Assembly: GCA_020848545.1 (NCBI GenBank) | Contig: JADLHZ010000009.1 | Coordinates: forward strand, 62,001-126,000 | Source of the DNA: Deltaproteobacteria bacterium | Lineage (GTDB): Bacteria; Myxococcota; JADLHZ01 | DNA length: 64,000 nucleotides | Direction: 5' to 3' | Shown: in pieces, positions 52,701-61,161 of the stretch | How the letters are laid out: each line of letters starts with the position of its first letter | Position numbering within the stretch: the first letter of the stretch is position 1 | Translations under genes and position numbers: made by a program | The notes under the pieces: generated by a model | Told to the model about the DNA's origin: nothing | Database searches by the model: none | Seen by the model: only the letters and a program-made list of their open reading frames with translations

Positions 52701-53165
52701 GTCGACGATCAAGCCGCGATCACCCAGGCGGTTCGCCGTCTCGAACATCCACTCGGCGGGCAACGCGCTGGTGTCGACCGGTTTCTCGATCTCCGGACGA
52801 TTGAGCTCGAACTTCCCCGCCACGCGCACGTCGCTCGGCTTCTCGCCCATCTGCTCGATCAGCTGGGCGACCTCGGCCGAAACCGCCTCGAGGTCGGCGT
52901 CCGACGTCGGCTCGGACGCCTTCTGCGCCATCGTGGCAGCGAGGGGACCGCCGCTCTTGAAATCGTCGTTCGAGGCAAAGGCAAGGCGTGTCGCTTCGAC
53001 GCCCGCTTGCCCGGCCACGTTCGCCGCCCCGGGATCGAGCCCGGCCGCCGCCTCGTTCGTCCCTGCCTCACCGATTTTTCCCGCGTTCGCGGGGGTTTCC
53101 GCCGGTGACGCTGGGCGTTCAAGCGCGGCCGGGACGGGTCGGTCGACTTTGTCGGGGATTCGCAT
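49761..53165 (-). CDS. 1134-aa secreted-type protein with the shared blocks and a Cys cluster
   Basis: The largest family member; start MRIPDKVDRPVPAALERPAS at 53165 (a TTG at 53180 is also in frame). The first 100 residues are low complexity. The shared block DIDSLVQIVMMECGRDATDD ... ANNAQKKAVRE is at about 280-322, followed by FEDYCASQQL. Segments near 427 (LKAMWSKDASLRKHVSFEAF) and 505 recall the IYD-LP segment of the 788- and 907-aa proteins. At about 690 lies a Cys cluster (CKGLCGSNNDCCVDCKGKTH). An Asn-rich linker (NNNTNNNGGNNNGG) precedes the end block (DTLGDITNELAMKL ... GNIVANLKG). No membrane helix. Confidence 0.65.
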   Translation of the reverse strand: MRIPDKVDRPVPAALERPASPAETPANAGKIGEAGTNEAAAGLDPGAANVAGQAGVEATRLAFASNDDFKSGGPLAATMAQKASEPTSDADLEAVSAEVAQLIEQMGEKPSDVRVAGKFELNRPEIEKPVDTSALPAEWMFETANRLGDRGLIVDDAVADALTAKVEQATIDRLISTLPPPTQAAVAKLTEQVQTRFAEFLPASVAKALRHAKLTGTEAKAEPGAARTAGKDASKRMTDEVDEGVRFGLGPVSLPGPDVLAFEKSLGSTFGSLPVGDGDIDSLVQIVMMECGRDATDDLRSMINEVKANNAQKKAVREHVVALKKQQAEMQKRLRHEYDVRCASDDKNLHIEPSITSFEDYCASQQLAVKRGDPNAVDENGLPVGGLALDVSANVVYYPQKGPEIFDGNGNKIPAQLVLEARRLKVAPEALADLKAMWSKDASLRKHVSFEAFLLSPKASGGLGLTLPATASQDGIVNAFITDWKTKNSDVDLSNVSGDSGGNAVINISEQQRAALREYFNAANPGAGNEAFESWLTTSAPAGPGLSPGMSNATAAVNAFFNAAKDGGNVDKDPFAGLTLSTGPNVEADIVRIGLSLLKDPVLTAKLNDALAKYVNDMMALGAAKAWANDWVGEQETQMKASRDALTTAINAFGDDKDFAKNYVNALLVNGHKMLERSKTDAGIGNPFRSSSVICKGLCGSNNDCCVDCKGKTHWIWGPSEANVYDPLLLADTTTFFSKVDCEAKYAANKAKNAAAAKAKQYADSPPPGPPAGAGTNNDGRITSSLSADELEALEASYYPSVGKTQTEILRELMTSPPSGTAAYSETEKTLHKAIVEARGRLNPEDASRLDDLILDVNTQIAEDTVHNTKSFNHTKTDAKSQLAAKLRVIEQTQGPAARAKAEAYVQLQLAEIARDLGAAGLNPSQPNGIFRTGEAFLNTHPSPTQPYTHTNHISPWGHHQTAPQWSTEDQNKWRDGLTGFLTNDLHVNTARQPDEKTGAQVKALIDAEKKKTPAGGSTNNNTNNNGGNNNGGRQGTGTPPSPAVSAAIAQLVAAEERDKPPVYSDLRQISMGELKAVIDEWEGKKDTLGDITNELAMKLQLYQDRRAKIFDMLSNMMKKASETRGNIVANLKG

Positions 53166-53258
53166 ACCGGGAGCATACAAGCGACCCCCCGCAGAAGCAC
53201 GCCAACCACCACCGCCTCTACGCCACGACTGAGCGTCTTTGTGACTGGCCCCGCTTCG

Positions 53259-54365
53259 TCAGCGCGCGAAGAACGTGGCGATGCCTTCCGCGACGTAAGC
53301 GATCTCATCGTCCGAAAGCTCGGGGAAGATCGGCAGCGCGAGCGAGGTCTTCGCGAGCTTCTCGGCGTTCGGCAAATCGCCGGGCTTGCCGCCGAGCGGG
53401 GCGAAGCACGCCTGCAGGTGCAGCGGCACCGGGTAGTACACCTTCGTCGCGATCTGCCGCTCTTTGAGGAACGCCTGCAGCGCGTCGCGCCGATCGTCTT
53501 TCAACACGATGACGTACTGATTGAAGATGTGCCGGTTCTTGCCCGCTTGCGGCAGCTCGAGGTCGAGGCCACCGAGCAACTTCGTGTAGAGCGCGGCGTT
53601 CTGCTGGCGCTTCTTCGTCGATGCGTCGAGGTGCGGCAGCTTCACGGCGATCAGCGCCGCCTGCAGCGCGTCGATGCGGAAGTTCCCGCCGACGACGGCG
53701 TGGTGATACTCGCTTTTCCCGCCATGCACGCGCAGGATCCGCAGTTGCTCGTGCAGCGCGGCATCGTTCGTCGTCACGAAGCCGGCGTCGCCGAGCGCGC
53801 CCAAGTTCTTCGACGGGAAGAACGAGAAGCAGCCGATCGCGCCCATCGAGCCCGCGCGCTTGCCGTCATACTCGGCGCCGATCGCTTGCGCCGCGTCTTC
53901 GATGATCGGCAGCGAAAGCTTCGCCAGCGCGTTCATGTCGGCGCACTGGCCGAAGAGGTGCACCGGCATCAGCGCCTTCGTCTTCTTTGTGATCGCTCGT
54001 TCCGCGGCCTTCACGTCGATGTTGAAGGTGTGCGGATCGACGTCGACGAACACCGGCTTCGCGCCGATGCGCCAGATCGCGCCGGCCGTCGCGAAGAAGG
54101 AATACGTGGGGCAGATGACTTCGTCGCCCGGGCCGACGTTCAACGCGAGCAGCGCCATGATCAGCGCGTCGCTGCCGGACGACACGCCGAGCGCGTGCTT
54201 CGTGCCGCAGTACTCCGCACACGCTTTTTCGAGCGCTTCGACCTCGGGCCCCAAGATGTAGTGGCCGCTCGTGAGGACGCGATCGAACGCGCGCCGCATC
54301 TCGTCGTCGATGTCTTTTGGCTGCCGCCGCAGGTCGAGCAGCGGGACCTTCGTCACGGTGTTCAC
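53259..54365 (-). CDS. DegT/DnrJ/EryC1 sugar aminotransferase
   Basis: A 368-aa PLP enzyme that typically aminates keto-sugar nucleotides. GTG start at 54365 (VNTVTKVPLLDLRRQPKDID) is chosen as the first start after the upstream stop. Motifs: GVSSGSDALIMALLALNVGP, VICPTYSFFATAGAIWRIGA, IIEDAAQAIGAEYDGKRAGS, and the PLP lysine in CFSFFPSKNLGALGDAGFVT. Probable role in making an amino sugar for a surface glycan. It lies between the flavoprotein gene (10 bases upstream) and the secretion-like operon (93 bases downstream), all on one strand. Confidence 0.9.
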   Translation of the reverse strand: MNTVTKVPLLDLRRQPKDIDDEMRRAFDRVLTSGHYILGPEVEALEKACAEYCGTKHALGVSSGSDALIMALLALNVGPGDEVICPTYSFFATAGAIWRIGAKPVFVDVDPHTFNIDVKAAERAITKKTKALMPVHLFGQCADMNALAKLSLPIIEDAAQAIGAEYDGKRAGSMGAIGCFSFFPSKNLGALGDAGFVTTNDAALHEQLRILRVHGGKSEYHHAVVGGNFRIDALQAALIAVKLPHLDASTKKRQQNAALYTKLLGGLDLELPQAGKNRHIFNQYVIVLKDDRRDALQAFLKERQIATKVYYPVPLHLQACFAPLGGKPGDLPNAEKLAKTSLALPIFPELSDDEIAYVAEGIATFFAR

Positions 54366-54375
54366 GTCACGCTGC

Positions 54376-55824
54376 TCATGCCACGCGCAGCTGGCTCTTG
54401 ATGTAGCGGCGCGCGTCTTCCGGGCTCTTCGGAATGTAGATGCCGTCGAACAAGCCGCGGAACGCTTCGCCGACGTACTTGACGGTCGCGCCGGAGAGGC
54501 CGACGAGCGCATCACGCTTGGATCCGAGCTCGCTCTCCTTCGACAGCTTCACGAGCTCGATGAGCCCATAGCCGACGACGCGCGCGTACTGCCGCGCCAT
54601 GACGCTCATGCGCCCTTCGTAGGTCGAGAGCAGCGCCATCGACGCCGCGCGCCCGGACTTGCTGCGATGCCAGTACGACAGGATACCCATGCGCAGCAGC
54701 TCCATCGCCGGTGTGCGCTCGCTGAAGCAGCGGTACAACGCCTCGGCGAGGGCCATGCGCGTGCGCGTCGGACCTTCGCGCAGGAAGGTGTAGCGGCGAA
54801 GCGCGATCTTGAGGTTGCCCTGCGCGTCGCTGATCGCCTGGCGCAGGCGCATCGCATCGCGCGTCGACACGCTGATGCCGGTGGCCGTCAACGGATGGCA
54901 GCAACCGCCTGCGTCGCCGACGCACACGAGGCGGCCCTTGGTCAGCGCGCGCGGCGAGATCGTGTAGTTGGCGGAGACGAGCGCTTGCTGCGTCTGCATG
55001 GCTTGCTTGATGTCGCTGCGCAGCGGCTCCGGGATGGGCTCGAGGTACGCCGGATCGCGCTCCAACGCCTTCACGCCATCCGGGTTGTCTTGGATATCGA
55101 ACATCACGCGGACTTCGTTCGGCGCGATCTGATATGCGAGCGCCGGCGACGGACCGCCGACGAACACGTGACCGAAGCCCGGATGCGGCAGGCGGCCGTT
55201 CTTCAAGTGGTAACCGACCATCGTCGAGAGGCGCGTGCGATCGTCTTCGATGCCGGCCATCTTGCGAATGTTCGAGGTGCGACCGTCGGCGGCGACCAGC
55301 AATTGCGCCTTCAGCTGCAGCTCGCGCTTGCCCTTGATGATCGTGACCAGAGCGTATTCATCGCTGGAGACGTCGACGGCGGTGACCCGCGCGCCTTTCC
55401 ACACCGTGACGTGCGGGAGCTTTTCGACGTGCGCCAACATCGCCTTCGTCATCTGCGCGTGCTCGATGGCGTGGCCTTGAATGCGCATGCCGTCGACCGA
55501 GGTGTACGGCAACACGAACGCGCCGCTGTCGGTGAGGACGCTGCCTGTTTCGGCGCTGATCCGCTCGCGTTGCTGATGCGCAAAGACGGCGAAGCCATAG
55601 ACCGGCGTGCCACCGGCGTTTTCGAGCGCCGGGAGCAATCCGAGCTCGGCGAGATCGCTCGTTCCCGGCGGGTGGATCAATTCGCCGGCGAGGCGCTTCG
55701 TGTTGTCGAGGCCCGGCTCCACGATGAGGATGCGGTAGCCAAACTCACCGAGCGCTGCCGCCACCGATGCTCCGGCGAGGCCGCCCCCTGCGATGATCAC
55801 GTCAAACTCATGCGTTCCGAACAT
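54376..55824 (-). CDS. Squalene-epoxidase-like FAD monooxygenase
   Basis: A 482-aa flavoprotein. FAD-binding DVIIAGGGLAGASVAAALGE at the N-terminus, the middle VAADGRTSNIRKMAGI (DG motif), and GRLVCVGDAGGCCHPLTATG, whose H-P-L-T-x-x-G pattern is typical of squalene monooxygenases and UbiH-like enzymes. The end has helices and a basic tail that could contact membrane lipid. Likely substrate: an isoprenoid or other lipid. Squalene itself is not proven and no sterol or hopanoid gene is nearby. Confidence 0.7.
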   Translation of the reverse strand: MFGTHEFDVIIAGGGLAGASVAAALGEFGYRILIVEPGLDNTKRLAGELIHPPGTSDLAELGLLPALENAGGTPVYGFAVFAHQQRERISAETGSVLTDSGAFVLPYTSVDGMRIQGHAIEHAQMTKAMLAHVEKLPHVTVWKGARVTAVDVSSDEYALVTIIKGKRELQLKAQLLVAADGRTSNIRKMAGIEDDRTRLSTMVGYHLKNGRLPHPGFGHVFVGGPSPALAYQIAPNEVRVMFDIQDNPDGVKALERDPAYLEPIPEPLRSDIKQAMQTQQALVSANYTISPRALTKGRLVCVGDAGGCCHPLTATGISVSTRDAMRLRQAISDAQGNLKIALRRYTFLREGPTRTRMALAEALYRCFSERTPAMELLRMGILSYWHRSKSGRAASMALLSTYEGRMSVMARQYARVVGYGLIELVKLSKESELGSKRDALVGLSGATVKYVGEAFRGLFDGIYIPKSPEDARRYIKSQLRVA

Positions 55825-56203
55825 GCGCCCTCCTCAAGCTCTGGGACCGGGGTATCTGGCCGAGACCGACGGATTTATCAAGGAAAACGCTCGCCGCCCG
55901 CGAAAAGGAACCCGGTCCCTTTTCGCGAAAAGGGACCGGGGAGCGGGACCGGGGAGGAATTCGGAGGAATTCGGGGCGGGACATTGGTGGCGCGGTTTTC
56001 GTGGCGGGGGCTGGCGGCAAATGGCTGTCGCTACGATCGGGTCGGGGTTTCGGGCCGCAAATCGTCGAACGCCGCCGATCCGTACGAGGGTCGCGCACAT
56101 TGGCACACGCGTTGCTCATGCAGGCGACGTCAGCAGCACCGATGAATGCGGCGAACCCTGAGCGAACGCCACCGATAACGTCGAACGCGGAGAGTCCGGC
56201 ACC
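55825..56203. other. 379-base divergent intergenic region with palindromes
   Basis: Promoter region for two divergent genes (flavoprotein on minus, VWA lipoprotein on plus). It holds REP-like hairpins at 55900-55950 and small direct repeats, and otherwise nothing recognisable. Confidence 0.5.
55900..55950. repeat. REP-like palindromes and direct repeats
   Basis: A hairpin with stem gcgaaaagg / ccttttcgc (55900-55908 with 55918-55926) overlaps gcgaaaagggaccggg at 55925-55940. Then gggaccgggg repeats directly, followed by aggaattcgg twice. The theme (A4 plus G3ACC) resembles the palindromes near 41230. Confidence 0.7.
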
Positions 56204-57550
56204 ATGAGATACCTTAGCCTCGTCCCAGCCCTGTTCCTCGTTGCTTGCGCCATGGCCGCGCCGGAACGCACGCAATCGAAGTCGCTCCCGGCCTCGACCG
56301 ACGCGGAAGACTCCACTGGCGCGCCAGGTAGCGCCGGATCCGCCGCCCCGGTCGAAGGCGCGCCCCCGGTCGGCCTCAAAGACGCCGCCACCTCCGCCGA
56401 TCCCGCCGCGCCCGGCGAAGGCCCCGCGCCGAGCACGAGCGCGCCGCAGTCCGGCCTGCTCACCGCCGGCACCTGGGACGACAACCTGAACTTCATGTTC
56501 TTCCGCGATTACCTCGCGCTCCGCACGACCACCGGCATCCTGCCGATCGATCGCAACGACGCGATCCTCGTCGAGGTGAAAGACGCCGCCGGAAAAGCGC
56601 TCCCAGGCGCCACGGTGAAGCTCCTCGCCGGCCAAGACCTGAAGCTCGAAACGCAGACCGGCGGCGAAGGTCGCACGCTCTTGTTCCCGACGTGGGACGG
56701 CGCCACGAGCAACGTCAGCGTCGAAGCCAGCTTCAACGGCAAGACCGCGACGAAGACGATCGCCAGCATCGACTATCTGAAGGCAGACAAGAAGGTGACG
56801 CTCACGCTGCAAGACACGACCGCGGCCGCCGTCACCACGCTCGACCTCGCATTCCTCATCGACACGACGGGCAGCATGGGCGACGAGCTCACCTATCTGA
56901 AGGCCGAAGTCGACGACATCGCCGCGCGCGTCGCCGCTGCTTACCCGAACGTCAGCATCCGCTACGCGCTCGTCCTCTACAAAGACACAGGGGACTCGTA
57001 CACGAAGCGCGTCTTCGACTTCTCGCCGAGCCTCGACGAATTGAAGTCGCGGATCGCCGCGCAGTCGGCCGGGGGCGGCGGCGATTGGCCGGAAGCGGTG
57101 GATCAAGGCCTCGATGCGCTGACCAGCCTCACCTGGCAATCGACTGCGCGCGTCGCTTTTTGGACCGCAGACGCGCCGTACCACTTCGGCGTGCAACCCG
57201 AGATCGTCGCGACACTACAAAAGGCGCGCAAGCAGGCGGTCCACATCTATCCCATCGCGGCGAGCGGCGTGGATGATCTCGCCGAAGCGATGCTGCGCGA
57301 CGCGGCGCAAGTCACCGGCGGCCGCTACCTCTTTCTCACCGACGATTCGGGCGTCGGCAACGCACACCAAGAGCCGCACATCCCCTGCTACTACGTGACC
57401 CGCTTGGACCAAGCGATGGAGCGCATGATCCGCATCGAGCTGAGCGGCACCTACGAGGAGCCGGCCGCCGCGCAGATCCTCCGCACCGGCGGCAACATGG
57501 CCGCGGGGCAGTGCACGCTGCAGAGCGGCACCGTCGTCGCCGCCTATTGA
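56204..57550 (+). CDS. Lipoprotein with a von Willebrand factor A domain
   Basis: A 448-aa protein. Lipoprotein signal YLSLVPALFLVACAMAA with lipobox VAC, a Pro/Ala-rich linker to residue 85, and an Ig-like or carboxypeptidase-regulatory-like beta region (VEVKDAAGKALPGATVKLLA). A VWA domain follows from about residue 205 with MIDAS DLAFLIDTTGSMGDELTYLK and later GGGGDWPEAVDQGLDALTSL. Two Cys (PHIPCYYV, GQCTLQSG) lie near the end. Probable outer-membrane adhesive or metal-binding protein. Confidence 0.85.
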   Translation: MRYLSLVPALFLVACAMAAPERTQSKSLPASTDAEDSTGAPGSAGSAAPVEGAPPVGLKDAATSADPAAPGEGPAPSTSAPQSGLLTAGTWDDNLNFMFFRDYLALRTTTGILPIDRNDAILVEVKDAAGKALPGATVKLLAGQDLKLETQTGGEGRTLLFPTWDGATSNVSVEASFNGKTATKTIASIDYLKADKKVTLTLQDTTAAAVTTLDLAFLIDTTGSMGDELTYLKAEVDDIAARVAAAYPNVSIRYALVLYKDTGDSYTKRVFDFSPSLDELKSRIAAQSAGGGGDWPEAVDQGLDALTSLTWQSTARVAFWTADAPYHFGVQPEIVATLQKARKQAVHIYPIAASGVDDLAEAMLRDAAQVTGGRYLFLTDDSGVGNAHQEPHIPCYYVTRLDQAMERMIRIELSGTYEEPAAAQILRTGGNMAAGQCTLQSGTVVAAY

Positions 57551-57623
57551 CCGCGTCGCCGCCGACCGATTGAGCGACCACCGCTTCCGATGACCGACGC
57601 GGCGTGTTAGCGTCGCCCTCCCT

Positions 57624-60500
57624 ATGAGCAGCGAAAAAGGCCCGGAGAAGGGCCCCCAAACCAACGCAGACTACAAGGCGACCATCCGGCTGCCGCAGAC
57701 CGACTTTCCGTTCAAGGCCGACTTGCACGTGCGCGAGCCGCAACAGCTCGAGCGTTGGAAAGAGAAGCAGATCTACGCGGCGATTCAGAAGAAGAACGAG
57801 AAGCGCCCGGAGTTTCGTTTCCACGACGGCCCACCCTACGCGAACGGCGCCATTCACCACGGGCATATGCTCAACAAGACGCTGAAGGACATCACGGTGA
57901 AGTACCGCTCGATGTCCGGCTGGCGCTGCGACTACATCCCCGGCTGGGACACGCACGGCCTGCCGATCGAGCACCAAGTCGACAAAGAGCTCGGCGAGAA
58001 GAAGCACACGCTGACCGCGGTGCAAAAACGCCAAGCGTGCGAAGCCTATGCGAAGAAGTGGATCGCGATTCAGAAGGACGGCTTCATTCGCCTCGGCGTC
58101 TTCGGCGACTGGGAGCACCCGTACCTCACGCTGAACAAAGACTACGAAGCGGCGATCATCCGCACGCTCGCGAAGTTCGTCGACAAGGGCCAGGTCGTGC
58201 GCGGGCTGAAGCCGGTGCACTGGAGCTGGGCCGCCGAGACGGCGCTCGCCGAAGCCGAGGTCGAGTACGAGAACGTCACGTCGCCGTCGATCTTCGTGAA
58301 GTATCCGGTCCGCGACGGACTCCCAAAAGCGCTCGCCGATTTCCGCGGCAGCGACGACGCCTTCACCGTCATCTGGACGACGACGCCCTGGACGCTTCCG
58401 GCCTCGCTCGCGGTCAGCGTGCTGCCCGAGGCCGACTACGTGCTCGCGCGTGTGAAGAATCGCCAAGGCAAGCAAGAGTGCGTGCTGCTCGCCAAAGCCC
58501 TCGCCGACGGCGTGGTGAAAACCGCGGGCGTCGAGCTGTTGGCGACCTCGCCGAGCGTGAAGGGCAGCGCGCTCGACAAGCTCGTCAGCGAGCACCCGTG
58601 GATCGCGTTCAATGAGCGCAAGATCCCGACGCTGCTCGGCGCGCACGTGACGCTCGAGACTGGCTCGGGGCTCGTCCATACGGCGCCAGGCCATGGTCCC
58701 GACGACTTCGTCATCGGCAGCAAGCATGGCCTGCCGCCGTATGCGCCGGTCGACAGCAAGGGCTTTCTGACGCCGGACACCGGCAAGTACGCGGGCGTGC
58801 ACATCTTGAAGTCGTCGCCGGGAAAGCCCTCGGCGAACGAAGTCATCGTGCAGGATCTCGAGGCCGCCGGCCGCTTGTTGAACGGCGGCGCCGACAAGCT
58901 CACGCACAGCTATCCGCACTGCTGGCGCACGCACACGCCGGCGATCTTCCGGGCGACGCCGCAATGGTTCATCAGCATGGACCACGGCGACTTGCGCAAG
59001 CGCGCGCTTGCCGAGATCGATCGCGTGAAGTGGATCCCCGCGTGGGGCCGCGACCGCATCTATAATATGATCGCCGGTCGCCCCGACTGGTGCATCAGCC
59101 GCCAGCGCGTGTGGGGCGTGCCGATCCCGGTGCTCTACTGCACGAAGTGCCACGAGCCTCTGTTGAGCGGCGACTTCATGCGCCACGTCTCGCAGATCTT
59201 CGACAAAGAGGGCGCCGACGCGTGGTGGGCCCGCGAGGTGAAAGACCTGGCGCCCGCCGGCAGCAAGTGCGCAAAGTGCGGCGGCACCGAGCTACGCAAA
59301 GAGACCGACATTCTCGACGTGTGGTTCGAGTCCGGCGTGTCGTTCGCGGGCGTCTACGAGAAGGCTCCTCCTCGCCCGAACGGCCTGCGCACGACCGATC
59401 TCTACCTCGAAGGATCAGATCAACACCGCGGCTGGTTCCACTCGTCGCTGCTCTGCTCGGTTGGCACCGAAGGCCGCGCGCCGTACGAGACCGTGTTGAC
59501 CCACGGCTTCGTCGTCGACGGACAAGGCAAGAAGATCTCGAAGTCGAAGGGCAACTACGTCGACGCGCAGAAGGTGATCGATCAAAGCGGCGCCGAAATC
59601 ATCCGCCTGTGGGTGGCCGCCGAGGATTATCGCGACGACATCCGCCTCTCCGACGTCATCTTGCAGCAGCTGACGGAAGCGCACCGCAAGTTCAGAAACA
59701 CCCTGCGCTACATCGCCGGCAACCTCGGCGACTTCGATCCGAATACGCACGCGTCACGCACGGGCGACGCGGCAAAGAGCGAAGACTTCGATCCTTTGGA
59801 TCGCTACGCGCTGCACGAGTCGGAGCAACTGTCGCGGCGCGTGCGCAAGGCCTACGAAGGCTACGAGTATCATCAGGTCGTGCACGCGCTGAACGAGCTG
59901 TGCAGCGAGATGAGCACGTTCTACCTCGACGTCTTGAAGGACCGCCTCTACATCGACAAGGCCGACGCGCCGCAAAGACGCAGCGCGCAGGCGGCGCTGT
60001 GGAACATCGCGATCGATCTCGTGCGCCTCGCCGCGCCGATCTACGTCTTCACCGCAGAAGAGGCGTACCACTTCCTGCCGAAGAAGAACGGCATGCCGAG
60101 CTCGGTGCACCTCTTCGACATGCCGGGCGATCGGCCGGGCTACGTCGCCGAGACGCTCGCCGCTGAGTACGAGACCCTCGGCGCCGTGCGCGACGTGGCG
60201 TTGAAGGCGCTCGAAGAAGAGCGGCAAAAGAAGCTCATCGGCAAAGGCGCCGAGGCGTGGGTGACGGTGAAGGCCGACCAAAAGTCGCTCCCGGCGCTCG
60301 AGAAGTACGAAGCCGAGCTCGCCGCGTACTTCCTGGTCAGCGAAGTCACGCTCGACGCCGCGGCGCACCCGAACGTCGAAGTGAAGGTACAAAAGGCGCG
60401 CGGCCAACGCTGCGCGCGGTGCTGGTTGTATCGCCAAGAAGTGGGCTCGAGCGTCGCGCACCCGGCGCTTTGTGCACGTTGCGAAAGTGTCGTGAAATGA
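57624..60500 (+). CDS. ileS: Isoleucyl-tRNA synthetase
   Basis: A 958-aa class I synthetase. HIGH box PPYANGAIHHGHMLNKTLKD, editing domain (TTTPWTLPASLAVSVL), WCISRQRVWGVPIPVL, KMSKS box GKKISKSKGNYVD, anticodon-binding region, and a C-terminal zinc knuckle (QRCARCWLYRQEVGSSV ... CARCESVVK). Another Cys pair sits before the KMSKS part (LYCTKCHEP, SKCAKCGG). The gene overlaps lspA by ATGA. Confidence 0.97.
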   Translation: MSSEKGPEKGPQTNADYKATIRLPQTDFPFKADLHVREPQQLERWKEKQIYAAIQKKNEKRPEFRFHDGPPYANGAIHHGHMLNKTLKDITVKYRSMSGWRCDYIPGWDTHGLPIEHQVDKELGEKKHTLTAVQKRQACEAYAKKWIAIQKDGFIRLGVFGDWEHPYLTLNKDYEAAIIRTLAKFVDKGQVVRGLKPVHWSWAAETALAEAEVEYENVTSPSIFVKYPVRDGLPKALADFRGSDDAFTVIWTTTPWTLPASLAVSVLPEADYVLARVKNRQGKQECVLLAKALADGVVKTAGVELLATSPSVKGSALDKLVSEHPWIAFNERKIPTLLGAHVTLETGSGLVHTAPGHGPDDFVIGSKHGLPPYAPVDSKGFLTPDTGKYAGVHILKSSPGKPSANEVIVQDLEAAGRLLNGGADKLTHSYPHCWRTHTPAIFRATPQWFISMDHGDLRKRALAEIDRVKWIPAWGRDRIYNMIAGRPDWCISRQRVWGVPIPVLYCTKCHEPLLSGDFMRHVSQIFDKEGADAWWAREVKDLAPAGSKCAKCGGTELRKETDILDVWFESGVSFAGVYEKAPPRPNGLRTTDLYLEGSDQHRGWFHSSLLCSVGTEGRAPYETVLTHGFVVDGQGKKISKSKGNYVDAQKVIDQSGAEIIRLWVAAEDYRDDIRLSDVILQQLTEAHRKFRNTLRYIAGNLGDFDPNTHASRTGDAAKSEDFDPLDRYALHESEQLSRRVRKAYEGYEYHQVVHALNELCSEMSTFYLDVLKDRLYIDKADAPQRRSAQAALWNIAIDLVRLAAPIYVFTAEEAYHFLPKKNGMPSSVHLFDMPGDRPGYVAETLAAEYETLGAVRDVALKALEEERQKKLIGKGAEAWVTVKADQKSLPALEKYEAELAAYFLVSEVTLDAAAHPNVEVKVQKARGQRCARCWLYRQEVGSSVAHPALCARCESVVK

Positions 60501-61108
60501 TGCAAGCCGCCACCATGACCCCCGAGACCTCGACCTTCAAAGATCTCCTCGTGAAGCGCGCGCCCTTCTTGGTGTCGATCGCGCTCGCGATCGTCATCGC
60601 CGACCAGTGGACGAAGTACCTGGCGGTGAAGCACCTGACGCACAGCTTCGCCGAGCAAACGGACTGGCAACGCTTCGTGTCCGGCAACCATCCGGTGCCG
60701 CGCAACGGCGTCGTCGTCGTCGACGGCATGTGGGACTTCACCTACGTCGAGAATCCGGGCGCCGCGTGGGGCCTGCTCTCGCGTGCGAACGAGAAGTTCC
60801 GGGCGCCGTTCTTCATCGTGGTCAGCATCGTCGCGTCGTTTCTGATCCTCAATTACTACGTGCGCTCGCCCGAGGCGTTGAAGATGCGGCGATGGGCGCT
60901 TGCGCTCGTCTTCGGCGGCGCCATCGGCAACTTCATCGATCGCATCCGCCTGGGTTACGTCATCGACTTCATCGATTGGCACATGAAGGACAGCTACCAC
61001 TGGCCCACCTTCAACGTGGCCGACGCCGCGATCAGCATCGGCGTCGTGCTGCTGCTCATCGAGTCCTTCGTCTACAAAGAGAAAAAAGAGGACACCAAGA
61101 AGGCTTAG
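60497..61108 (+). CDS. lspA: Lipoprotein signal peptidase II
   Basis: A 203-aa inner-membrane aspartic peptidase that cuts lipoprotein signals at the lipid-modified Cys. Four membrane helices. Catalytic-region motifs FTYVENPGAAWGLLSRAN, GGAIGNFIDRIRLGYVIDFI and FNVADAAISIGVVLLLI include the two catalytic Asp. Longer N-terminus than usual, by about 20 residues. ATG overlaps the ileS stop. The ileS-lspA order is widely conserved. Confidence 0.95.
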   Translation: MMQAATMTPETSTFKDLLVKRAPFLVSIALAIVIADQWTKYLAVKHLTHSFAEQTDWQRFVSGNHPVPRNGVVVVDGMWDFTYVENPGAAWGLLSRANEKFRAPFFIVVSIVASFLILNYYVRSPEALKMRRWALALVFGGAIGNFIDRIRLGYVIDFIDWHMKDSYHWPTFNVADAAISIGVVLLLIESFVYKEKKEDTKKA

Positions 61109-61161
61109 TCCCAGGCGCGGGCGCTGGACAGACCTGGTGGTCTAGTCCTACACTCGCTCGG

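Noticed and set aside
43738-53165. Firm call of a type III secretion system
   Set aside because: No secretin, ATPase, export gate or ring gene is in the window; the resemblance rests on substrate/chaperone organisation only.
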